From NCBI GenBank assembly GCA_050942995.1, contig JBMNOI010000042.1, forward strand, positions 1 through 28,440: a stretch of DNA of 28,440 nucleotides, given 5' to 3'. Position 1 is the first letter of the stretch, and each line of letters begins with the position of its first letter. Shown here one piece after another: positions 15,963 to 23,352 of the stretch. Source of the DNA: JBMNOI01 sp050942995 (GTDB lineage: Bacteria > Chloroflexota > Anaerolineae > UBA1429). A program made the translations under genes and the position numbers. The notes beneath the pieces were generated by a model. That model ran no database searches. It was not told the origin of the DNA and saw only the letters and a program-made list of their open reading frames with translations.

Positions 15963-17471
15963 ATGCCTCAGGACAATCGTGAGATCGGCCCGACCGCCGT
16001 CGTTATCTTTGGCGCCTCCGGTGACCTCACCCGGCGCAAGCTGGTCCCGGCGCTGCACAGCCTGGCCTGCGAGGGGCTGCTCCCGCAGGATACCCACGTA
16101 GTCGGTGTGGCCCGTAGCGTTATACCGGAAGATGCTTTGTTCGATCGGCTTTTCGACGGCGTGCAAGAATATGCCCGCCTGAACCCCAGCGTCTGCGAGT
16201 TGTGGCCCAATTTTTCCCAACGCATCTCGTACCTGTCCGGCGACTATGATGACCCCGAGACCTACCGGCGGCTGCGCGAGCATCTGGAGACGATGGACCG
16301 CGGCCTGAATAGACCACGTAACCGCATCTATTACCTGGCGCTCCCGCCCGGCGTCTTTCCCACGGTAATCTCGCACCTGGGTGACTCGGGCCTGAACCAC
16401 CAGGCCGACGGGTCGCGCGACTCGGTGCGCATCATCATCGAAAAGCCCTTCGGACGGAATCTAAAGAGCGCAAAAGAGCTCAACGATTATGTCCATACGG
16501 TCTTTGACGAGAGCCAGGTGTACCGCATCGACCACTATCTGGGCAAAGAGACCGTACAGAACATCATGGTCTTTCGCTTTGCCAACACGATCTTTGAGCC
16601 GCTATGGAATCGCAACTATATCGATCACGTGCAGATCACCATGGCCGAGGACGAAGGAGTCGGTCATCGGGGCGGATATTACGATCAGGCCGGTGTACTG
16701 CGCGATATTGTGCAGAACCACCTGCTCCAGCTATTGACTCTTGTGGCGATGGAACCTCCGTCGCGGTTCAATGCGAAATCGCTGCGCGACGAAAAGGTCC
16801 AGGTGCTGCAGGCCATTCGCCCCATTCCGGTCAGCGACGGCGTGTGGGGCCAGTACGAGGGATATCGTCAGGAGCGCAATGTGGCGGCCGACTCGCGCAC
16901 GCCCACCTATGTCGCCCTGAGGCTCTATATCGACAACTGGCGCTGGCAGGGTGTGCCGTTCTATGTACGTACGGGCAAAGCGCTGGCCGCCAAGACCACC
17001 GAGATCACACTCCAGTTCAAAGGGGTACCCCACCTGCTGTTCCCCGAGAACGCCAATCTGGTGCCCAACAGCATCTCGCTGTACATTCAGCCCAATGAGG
17101 GCATTCATCTGCGCTTTGAGACCAAGATCCCCGGCGCCGGCATGTACGCCGATCTGGTCGACATGGCCTTTCGATACGACGAGCACTTTGGCGAACGGGT
17201 GCTCCCCGATGCTTACGAGCGGCTGTTGCTGGATGCCATGCAGGGAGACGCCTCGCTTTTCGCCCGTAGCGACGAGATCGAGCTGGCCTGGGCACTCATC
17301 GACCCCCTGACGACCGAGATCGAGCCGGCCCGCTATGCCCCCGGCAGTCAGGGGCCGATAGAAGCCGACGAGTTCATCGCGCAGGATGGGCGTCGCTGGA
17401 GACCCATCGCCGAAGGAAATGGTGGGCGACCGCCCGCGGTACTGGAGCGTATCAAAGCCTCTGAAGCCTGA
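15963..17471 (+). CDS. zwf: Glucose-6-phosphate 1-dehydrogenase
   Basis: This 502-residue cytoplasmic enzyme oxidises glucose-6-phosphate to 6-phosphogluconolactone with NAD(P), the entry step of the oxidative pentose phosphate pathway. The Rossmann loop is FGASGDLTRRKLVPAL (16-31). The active-site signature is YRIDHYLGKETVQN (187-200), with substrate-binding Asp/His and Lys195. EKPFG (160-164) and LRDIVQNHLLQLL, with the second catalytic His, are also intact. The length matches the family. GAAAGG about 8 nt ahead supports the ATG at 15963. It likely shares the promoter at 14877 with the chelatase-like gene. No gnd, pgl or opcA gene is adjacent. Confidence 0.97.
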   Translation: MPQDNREIGPTAVVIFGASGDLTRRKLVPALHSLACEGLLPQDTHVVGVARSVIPEDALFDRLFDGVQEYARLNPSVCELWPNFSQRISYLSGDYDDPETYRRLREHLETMDRGLNRPRNRIYYLALPPGVFPTVISHLGDSGLNHQADGSRDSVRIIIEKPFGRNLKSAKELNDYVHTVFDESQVYRIDHYLGKETVQNIMVFRFANTIFEPLWNRNYIDHVQITMAEDEGVGHRGGYYDQAGVLRDIVQNHLLQLLTLVAMEPPSRFNAKSLRDEKVQVLQAIRPIPVSDGVWGQYEGYRQERNVAADSRTPTYVALRLYIDNWRWQGVPFYVRTGKALAAKTTEITLQFKGVPHLLFPENANLVPNSISLYIQPNEGIHLRFETKIPGAGMYADLVDMAFRYDEHFGERVLPDAYERLLLDAMQGDASLFARSDEIELAWALIDPLTTEIEPARYAPGSQGPIEADEFIAQDGRRWRPIAEGNGGRPPAVLERIKASEA

Positions 17472-17503
17472 TGCCATAATGCGCCCGCACCGGCTACAGA
17501 GTC

Positions 17504-17532
17504 TTGACAATCTGCGACTCCGTGTATATTAT
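17504..17532 (+). promoter_or_regulatory. Strong promoter 3' of zwf, ahead of a long gene-free leader
   Basis: TTGACA at 17504-17509 and TATTAT at 17527-17532 are separated by 17 nt. An alternative -10, TATATT at 17525-17530, would give a 15-nt spacer. The predicted start site is about 570 nt before the murA ATG. Confidence 0.65.
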
Positions 17533-18107
17533 TCGGTCAACATGTGGCACCGGTCATCGCCCGCATCGAGCGTCGAGTAGGTGGCCCAGAAGAGAGTATA
17601 CTCACAATATTCTCTTACCCTCCATACTCCGGCGCCACAGAATACAATTCGTTGAGGCGTTTGGTAGGTGATCGGCCAGACTGCCACACTCCCGCCGGAG
17701 CATCCCCCGACGGCAACCTGTATATGTCATCGGGGACAGCATCCGAGCACTTTACGAGGTAGACGCGTGTACAGGCACATCAGTCGGATGGCCTCTGTTT
17801 CACCAGACTCTATCGATATCTGGTTCGACCGATCGTGTGCCTGCATTGATAAACCCTCACCCTTTTCCGATTTACATTGTAACCTCACTCGGCCCGACAC
17901 GTTTTGGCCGGCCACCAGGGGTCTCGCCAGGTATGTTTCCGCGCTCGTTCACGTCCACTCTGCGTATCGCCGGGAATCGGCTTTATCCGGAGCAGAGCGT
18001 AAACTCGCGCACCTGGCCGGGTCCCGCGAATCCTGTGGGGCGCGCCGATACAACACTGCCGGTAGCGGTAGCGGCGGCCACACATCATCTTGCGGACAGG
18101 TGAAACC
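17533..18107 (+). other. Gene-free, structured region upstream of murA; possible ncRNA or long leader
   Basis: No convincing coding frame is present; the available frames are Cys/Ser/His/Arg-rich with no motif. Several inverted repeats follow the promoter: AGAGA..TAT pairs with ATATTCTCT near 17590-17616, and CCCCGA/TCGGGG near 17704-17735. A nested structure spans 17772-17843: CAGGCACA pairs with TGTGCCTG, TCGG with CCGA, and ACCAGA (17802-17807) with TCTGGT (17819-17824). I do not recognise RNase P, tmRNA, SRP RNA or a known riboswitch. It may be a small RNA gene, a murA leader, or both. Confidence 0.4.
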
Positions 18108-19439
18108 ATGCCAATCGTAATCGAGGGCAAACACAGATTGGCCGGCGAGGTGAAGATCGGCGGAGCCAAGAACGCCGCCCTCCCCATTATCGCGGCCACT
18201 CTTCTAACAGGCGATGAATGTCTCCTGGAGAATGTGCCATTTATTGAGGATATCCGCAACATGGTCCGGGTGCTTCAGCACCTGGGCGTATCGGTGCGGT
18301 TTGAAGGCCCCAATACATTGCGCGTCAAAGCCACACGCATCTCACGCGCCTCACTGCCGGTGGATCTCGCCATCAAAATGCGGGCTAGTTTTCTCATGGC
18401 CGGCCCGCTGCTGGCCCGTTTTGGACAGGCCGAGGCGCCGCCCCCCGGAGGATGCTCCATCGGCACGCGCCCTGTCAGCGTGGACCTTAAGGGCTTTCAG
18501 ACGATGGGCGCAGAGGTCGAGTTTGGGGCCGAGACCTATGTGATCCGTGTCCCCCGGCTAAAGGGCGAACGACTCATCCTCGACTACCCCAGCCATACCG
18601 GAACCGAGAATCTACTGATGGCGGCCTGCCTGGCCGACGGCACCACCTATATCGAGAACGCCTCGATCGAACCCGAAGTGGTGGATCTGGCCAGTTTCTT
18701 GTGCTCCATGGGCGCCCGTATCTATGGCGCGGGCACCAGTACCATCCGGATCGAGGGCGTCCGAAGGCTGCACGGCGCCGCCTACCGCATCATGCCCGAC
18801 CGGATGGAGGCGGGGACATTTGCTCTGGGCGCGTTGATCACCGGAGGCGATGTCATCATGGATGGCGTCGTCGCGCGCTGGCTGGGAGCGCTCACCGGCA
18901 AGATGCGCGAGGCCGGCGCAGAGATCACCGCCGACGGCGAGATCTATCGCGTTCGCGCCCCCAAGGTGATGCGCGCCACCGATATCCAGACCTACCCCTA
19001 CCCCGGCTTTCCGACCGATCTCCAGGCGCCCTTTACGACGACGATGACGCAAGCCGAGGGAAACAGCTCGATCTATGAGACCATGTTCGACGGACGCTTG
19101 CGCTATACCCAGGAACTGGCCCGAATGGGCGCCCGCATCGATGTTTCCGGGTCGGGCCGTATGGCCATGGTCCACGGCGCCACGCCCCTGCAGGGGGCGC
19201 TGGTAAGCGCTCTGGATATTCGCTCGGGCGCCGCCATGATCCTGGCGGGCCTGGCCGCCGAGGGGACGACCCGAATCGATAACGTCGTCTATATCGATCG
19301 GGGTTATGAAGATATCACCACCAAGTTCGAGCAGTTGGGCGCCAGCATCCGCCGCCTGGAGGAAACCGAGCCCGATTGCCCGGCCGGACAATGTACCGAG
19401 CCCATCGAGTGGGATATCGTCGCATCAACGACTCGCTAA
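18108..19439 (+). CDS. murA: UDP-N-acetylglucosamine 1-carboxyvinyltransferase
   Basis: This 443-residue cytoplasmic enzyme transfers enolpyruvate from PEP to UDP-GlcNAc, the first committed step of peptidoglycan synthesis. KIGGAKNAALPIIAA (16-30) holds the conserved Lys21-Asn22. The catalytic loop PPPGGCSIGTRPV has Cys116, so the enzyme should be fosfomycin-sensitive in type rather than the Asp variant. FPTDLQAPF and TMFDGRLRY, with the substrate Asp and Arg, are also present. The ATG at 18108 is preferred, with AGGTGA 5 nt upstream, over an in-frame TTG at 18090. The C-terminal tail after residue 420 is longer and more acidic than in E. coli. MreB-like follows on the same strand after 182 bp; both serve cell-wall growth. 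Confidence 0.96.
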   Translation: MPIVIEGKHRLAGEVKIGGAKNAALPIIAATLLTGDECLLENVPFIEDIRNMVRVLQHLGVSVRFEGPNTLRVKATRISRASLPVDLAIKMRASFLMAGPLLARFGQAEAPPPGGCSIGTRPVSVDLKGFQTMGAEVEFGAETYVIRVPRLKGERLILDYPSHTGTENLLMAACLADGTTYIENASIEPEVVDLASFLCSMGARIYGAGTSTIRIEGVRRLHGAAYRIMPDRMEAGTFALGALITGGDVIMDGVVARWLGALTGKMREAGAEITADGEIYRVRAPKVMRATDIQTYPYPGFPTDLQAPFTTTMTQAEGNSSIYETMFDGRLRYTQELARMGARIDVSGSGRMAMVHGATPLQGALVSALDIRSGAAMILAGLAAEGTTRIDNVVYIDRGYEDITTKFEQLGASIRRLEETEPDCPAGQCTEPIEWDIVASTTR

Positions 19440-19468
19440 TTGGCCGATTACGCGCTTTATGCTAAGAT
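19440..19468 (+). promoter_or_regulatory. Possible promoter of the mreB-like gene
   Basis: TTGGCC at 19440-19445 and TAAGAT at 19463-19468 are separated by 17 nt, immediately after the murA stop codon. Both boxes are imperfect, so mreB-like may also be read through from murA. Confidence 0.4.
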
Positions 19469-19621
19469 ACGACCTGCGTTTTTTACAATACACTACCCGG
19501 CTCTACGGCATTCCGAACGTTCGATCGGCTCTGCCGTCTCGCCGGTTCTGATGTGTGAGCGCCTTGCATATCACACGCAGATCGGGAGTCACATTTGCAC
19601 ACGCTCTTCTAGGGAGGGCCG

Positions 19622-20623
19622 ATGTTCGGCAAGCAGATAGGTATCGATCTGGGCACGGTCAACGTCATCGTCTGTGTCCGTGGCAAGGGCGTCGTCCTGA
19701 ACGAGCCCTCTGTTGTCGCATATTCCATCTCGGATGAGAGCATTCTCGCTGTCGGTAGCGAAGCCCGGGCCATGCTGGGCCGCACGCCTGAAACCATCGA
19801 GGTCGCACGTCCCATGCGCGACGGCGTGATCGCCGACTTTCGCATCACCGAGCGCATGTTGCAGTACTTTATCCGCAAGCTCTGCAGCCGCCTCGAACGT
19901 CGCCCCGAGGTGATGATCAGCGTGCCCGTCGGAGTAACCAGCGTCGAGTCACGTGCCGTGCGAGATGCCGCCCTTCAGGCCGGCGCCCGCATCGCTTACC
20001 TCGTCCCGGAACCGCTGGCCGCCGCACTGGGGGCCAACATGCCCATCGGCACTCCATCGGGCAATATGGTGGTTAATATTGGTGGCGGGTCCAGCGAGGC
20101 CGCCGTCATCTCCATGTTCGGCATCGTCGTATCCAGCTCGGTGCGTGTGGCCGGCAACAGCCTGGATGACGCCATCGCCTCGTATATTCGGCGCAAGTAC
20201 AATCTCATGATCGGCGAACACACCGCCGAGCAGGTCAAGATCAGTATTGGCAGCGCCCTGCCGCTGGAAGAGCCGCTCTCGATGGAGGTGCGCGGACGCG
20301 ATGCCGTGGCCGGTTTGCCCCGTACCATCAACATCACATCTGAAGAGATCACCGATGCGCTGTCCGAACCGCTGGCCGCTATCGCAGGCACGGCCAAATC
20401 GGTGCTGGAAAACACCCCGCCCGAGCTGGTGTCCGACATCATCGATCGGGGCATGATCATGACCGGTGGCGGCGCCCTGCTGCGCAATATGGATCAATAT
20501 CTGGGCGAGCAGACGGGTATCCCTTGCCATGTGGCCGATAATCCGTTGCTCTGTACTGCTCTGGGAGCCGGGGAGGCGCTCAATCACCTCCCGCTGCTCA
20601 GGCGCGCGCTGGAAACCACCTGA
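19622..20623 (+). CDS. mreB: MreB/Mbl-like bacterial actin
   Basis: This 333-residue actin-fold ATPase guides peptidoglycan synthesis along the side wall. Phosphate-1 loop is IGIDLGTVNVIV (6-17, Asp9). The phosphate-2 region is NMVVNIGGGSSEAAVISM (148-165), and the adenosine loop is GMIMTGGGALLRNM. IGEHTAEQVKISIGSA and GLPRTINITSEEITDAL are family hallmarks. Two differences stand out: phosphate-2 has Asn152 where DIGGG is usual, and phosphate-1 has GTVNV where GTAN(T) is usual. The ATP-hydrolysis geometry may be altered, or this may be a divergent paralogue. AGGGAGGG about 5 nt upstream supports the ATG at 19622. No mreC, mreD or rodA follows; a strong terminator ends the unit. Confidence 0.93.
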   Translation: MFGKQIGIDLGTVNVIVCVRGKGVVLNEPSVVAYSISDESILAVGSEARAMLGRTPETIEVARPMRDGVIADFRITERMLQYFIRKLCSRLERRPEVMISVPVGVTSVESRAVRDAALQAGARIAYLVPEPLAAALGANMPIGTPSGNMVVNIGGGSSEAAVISMFGIVVSSSVRVAGNSLDDAIASYIRRKYNLMIGEHTAEQVKISIGSALPLEEPLSMEVRGRDAVAGLPRTINITSEEITDALSEPLAAIAGTAKSVLENTPPELVSDIIDRGMIMTGGGALLRNMDQYLGEQTGIPCHVADNPLLCTALGAGEALNHLPLLRRALETT

Positions 20624-20640
20624 TCGCAATTCACAAGACA

Positions 20641-20678
20641 ACGGGCCGTACACCGAAATGTACGGCCCGTTTTTTTTT
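20641..20678 (+). terminator. Rho-independent terminator after mreB-like
   Basis: ACGGGCCGTACA (20641-20652) and TGTACGGCCCGT (20659-20670) form a perfect 12-bp stem with a CCGAAA loop. An uninterrupted T-run to 20678 follows. It is the clearest intrinsic terminator in the window. Confidence 0.95.
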
Positions 20679-20687
20679 ATTCTCTTG

Positions 20688-20707
20688 CAGAATGCCGCAG
20701 CATTCTG
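20688..20707 (-). terminator. Small inverted repeat after rex
   Basis: CAGAATG (20688-20694) pairs with CATTCTG (20701-20707), directly after the rex stop codon at 20710. No T-run follows on the minus strand, so termination of rex may rely partly on the larger neighbouring hairpin. Confidence 0.4.
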
Positions 20708-20709
20708 TG

Positions 20710-21327
20710 CTATAGATAATGCGTCATGCTCTGCAGGCTGACGACGGGATCGATATAGGCCACGCGAATCTCGGGCGGCAGATTGAGGTTGATGGGCGCA
20801 TAATTCAGGATGCCGCGCACGCCCCCATCCATCAGCTCCTCGGCCACCTCCTGCGCCGATGCGGCCGGAATGGCCAGCACACCGATCTCGATATGCCGCT
20901 CGATGATGGTATGCCGCAGCTCCGACATGGGCTGCACCGTCAGCGAACCGATGGGCTGCCCGATCTTGGACCGATCGTTATCGAACACGGCCACAATATG
21001 ATAGTTCCAGTGCTCAAAAGGACGATAGTTGATCAACGCATGCCCCAGAGTGCCCGCGCCGACCAACGCGACGTGCCAATCCTGATCGACCTGCAGGATG
21101 CGCCGAAGCTGATCGCACAGAAAATCCACCTCGTAGCCCATACCTTGCTTGCCAAACTCGCCAAAGAACGAGAGATCCTTGCGGATCTGCGCGGGGCTCA
21201 CCCCCACCCATCGGCCGAGTTCACCGGAAGAGACCACCTGCCGACCTTGCTCGGCAAGGTACGTCAGGCTACGAAGATAGAGGGGAAGTCGCTGAATCAC
21301 CACCTCCGGCACGTTATCTTTGGGCAT
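20710..21327 (-). CDS. rex: Redox-sensing transcriptional repressor Rex
   Basis: This 205-residue DNA-binding repressor senses the NADH/NAD+ ratio. An N-terminal winged helix-turn-helix (about 10-70) contains the hallmark QIRKDLSFFGEFGKQGMGY region (47-65). The Rossmann domain has VALVGAGTLGHAL (86-98) for NADH binding. Length matches the family (about 205-215). The ATG at 21327 has GGAGG directly upstream; an in-frame start at 21381 does not. It follows trmD by 63 bp on the same strand and may be co-transcribed. Targets are usually fermentation and respiration genes. I did not find an obvious Rex operator (TTGTGAA-n4-TTCACAA) in this window. Confidence 0.96.
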   Translation of the reverse strand: MPKDNVPEVVIQRLPLYLRSLTYLAEQGRQVVSSGELGRWVGVSPAQIRKDLSFFGEFGKQGMGYEVDFLCDQLRRILQVDQDWHVALVGAGTLGHALINYRPFEHWNYHIVAVFDNDRSKIGQPIGSLTVQPMSELRHTIIERHIEIGVLAIPAASAQEVAEELMDGGVRGILNYAPINLNLPPEIRVAYIDPVVSLQSMTHYL

Positions 21328-21390
21328 GGTTCCTCCGGTGTTCACATGGGTCGGATGGGCGTTCCCCACCTCGGACGGCATCCGAAACGT

Positions 21391-22164
21391 TCAGGCGTCA
21401 TCCTCCAGGGTGTACCCAAGCGACGCCAGGTAACGCCGATCCTGCTCGCTCAGCCGGGCACGCGCCAGCAGATCAGGACGTCGCTCCCAGGTGCGGCGCA
21501 GCGCCTGCTCACGTCGCCAGCGCGCCACCCGGGCATGATCGCCCGACACCAGGATATCGGGCACGGTCAGCCCGCGAAACTCGGCCGGCCGTGTGTAATG
21601 CGGATACTCCAGCAAGCCGGACGAGTGCGAGTCCTCCACAACGGCGCGCATATCGCCCAGCACCCCGGGTACCAGCCGGGTGACAGCCTCGACAATGGCC
21701 ATCGCCGGAATCTCTCCCCCCGAAAGCACATAATCCCCGATCGATATCTCGTCGGTCACGGCCAGCTGGCTCACCCGCTCGTCCACGCCCTCATACCGGC
21801 CACAGATCATCACAATATGACCGTAACGCTCATACTCTCGGGCGATCTCTTGCGTAAAGAGGCGGCCTGCCGGGGTCAGCAACACCACCGGCACCTCGAT
21901 CGGCCCGTCGGCCTTTTGCCGCGCGATGAGGGCGGGATCCAGCACATCCTCCAGCGCATTGAGGATCGGCTCGGCCTTCATCACCATGCCACCACCCCCC
22001 CCATAAGGGGTGTCATCGGTCACATGGTGTTTATCATGGGCATAGTCGCGAATATCATGGATGCCAATAGAGACCCGTTTGGCCTCTATCGCCCGTTTGA
22101 CGATGCTTTCCTCGAATACCCCCCGAAACAGGCCGGGGAAGAGGGTTAAAATGTCGAATCGCAT
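21391..22164 (-). CDS. trmD: tRNA (guanine-N1-)-methyltransferase TrmD
   Basis: This 257-residue SPOUT-class methyltransferase makes m1G37 in tRNAs with a G36 to prevent +1 frameshifting. Motifs are DDTPYGGGGGMVMK (50-63), LLTPAGRLFTQ (95-105), ICGRYEGVDER (120-130) and SIGDYVLSGGE (141-151), which together form the trefoil-knot SAM site. The C-terminal domain ends in RRTWERRPDLLARARLSEQD, also typical. The ATG at 22164 is chosen because it begins the conserved MRFDILTLFP, with GGGAG upstream. The usual neighbours rimM, rpsP and rplS are absent; rex lies downstream instead. Confidence 0.97.
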   Translation of the reverse strand: MRFDILTLFPGLFRGVFEESIVKRAIEAKRVSIGIHDIRDYAHDKHHVTDDTPYGGGGGMVMKAEPILNALEDVLDPALIARQKADGPIEVPVVLLTPAGRLFTQEIAREYERYGHIVMICGRYEGVDERVSQLAVTDEISIGDYVLSGGEIPAMAIVEAVTRLVPGVLGDMRAVVEDSHSSGLLEYPHYTRPAEFRGLTVPDILVSGDHARVARWRREQALRRTWERRPDLLARARLSEQDRRYLASLGYTLEDDA

Positions 22165-22192
22165 ACCGGTACACTCCCTCAGGTTAACAGTT

Positions 22193-22221
22193 ATTTTATA
22201 CGTCGTACCGGCCTGGGGCAA
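22193..22221 (-). promoter_or_regulatory. Promoter of trmD
   Basis: On the minus strand, TTGCCC and TAAAAT are separated by 17 nt, ending about 29 bp before the TrmD start codon. Each box has four or five matches to consensus. Confidence 0.5.
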
Positions 22222-22367
22222 ATGGCGGGCGACTGTACCCACTTAGACGACTGCCACGCCTTAACTACAATACAGAAGTAGGCCTTTTAAGGCGATATCG
22301 GTATGTAACGCGTCGCCGGTCCCCTGCCTGCGCTCATCAACCATCATTCGTGCCGGGGAGAGATCTC

Positions 22368-23345
22368 TTGCTCGACAACGAACCCACCACCGGTTACGCG
22401 GTGCAGATCATCATCATCGCTCTGTTGCTGATCGCACTGCTGGTCGTTGCATTGTCCAGCGGATTCGTGCGCCTTCCCTTCGGACGCTCGTCCGCCGAAA
22501 ACGTCCCCCCTGAAGAGGTCGAGGGCGTCGCCCTCACCACACCGGCAGCCGACGCGACGATCGCGCCGACGCCCACCCTCGACGGCGCCCTGGCGGCCGA
22601 CCACTACTGGCTGGAGCGCCCCATCGCCGCCGATGCCAATGATGCAGTCGATCGGCTCTATCCTTACGGCTCGCGGGGTGACGGTACCTATCCGGTGCAC
22701 CATGGCGTCGAGTTCATGAACCCGGAGGGAACGCCCGTCCTGGCCGTCGCACCGGGCACCGTCATCGTGGCGGGCGATGATTCGCGGCGCGCCTATGACG
22801 CCAGCCCCGACTATTACGGACTGCTGGTTGTTCTGCAACTCGACCTGGATCTGGACGGTGAGCCTCTATATGCGCTCTACGGCCATCTGTCCGAGATCGA
22901 TGTCCAGGAGGGGCAGCGGGTCGAGACGGGAGACGTGTTGGGTCGAGTGGGTATGACCGGCATCGCCACGGGGCCACATCTGCATTTTGAGGTGCGCCAC
23001 TCGCGCAACGACTATGGCCAGACGCTAAACCCGGAGCTGTGGCTGCGCCCACGGCCGGGTCGCGGCACCCTGGCGGGACAGGTGGTCACCTACGACGGAG
23101 AACCCGCTGCCGAGGTGGGTGTGCGCCTGTATCGCGCCGGCGCCGATATACCGGTGGATGAGGCGTTCACCTACCCGGCGCGCGGCGTCAATCCCGATCC
23201 GCACCGCGGTGAGAACCTCCTCTTTGGCGACCTGTCTGCCGGTGACTGGACGATTCAGATCGAGCATCGCGGGCAGATCTATAACCGCTCGTTCACCATC
23301 GAGGCGGGGCACACCACCTGGATCACGGTAGAGCTCTCACGTTGA
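22368..23345 (+). CDS. Membrane-anchored M23-family metallopeptidase
   Basis: This protein has 325 residues from a TTG at 22368, placed about 7 nt after GGGGAGAG; a GTG at 22350 would add six residues. One N-terminal membrane segment (about 13-30) leads to an extracytoplasmic M23 (LytM-type) domain. Zinc and catalytic positions are HHGVEF (His111, Glu115), YGHLSE (His173) and GPHLHFEV (His204, His206). The usual first motif is HxGxD, so Glu115 replaces the Asp ligand. Residues about 234-325 form a beta-rich domain (LAGQVVTYDGEPAAEVGVRLYRAG) like carboxypeptidase regulatory domains. It probably acts on peptidoglycan cross-links or as a regulator of another hydrolase. It diverges from trmD and converges on the subtilase with a 7-bp gap. 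Confidence 0.88.
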   Translation: MLDNEPTTGYAVQIIIIALLLIALLVVALSSGFVRLPFGRSSAENVPPEEVEGVALTTPAADATIAPTPTLDGALAADHYWLERPIAADANDAVDRLYPYGSRGDGTYPVHHGVEFMNPEGTPVLAVAPGTVIVAGDDSRRAYDASPDYYGLLVVLQLDLDLDGEPLYALYGHLSEIDVQEGQRVETGDVLGRVGMTGIATGPHLHFEVRHSRNDYGQTLNPELWLRPRPGRGTLAGQVVTYDGEPAAEVGVRLYRAGADIPVDEAFTYPARGVNPDPHRGENLLFGDLSAGDWTIQIEHRGQIYNRSFTIEAGHTTWITVELSR

Positions 23346-23352
23346 TCTCGCC

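Noticed and set aside
17668..18120. Plus-strand open frame of 150 codons before murA
   Set aside because: Its composition (Cys, Ser, His, Arg) looks non-coding, it has no ribosome binding site or motif, and it overlaps the murA start.
20719..22149. Plus-strand open frame of 476 codons
   Set aside because: It is antisense to both rex and trmD, which are well conserved; composition is typical of GC-rich shadow frames.
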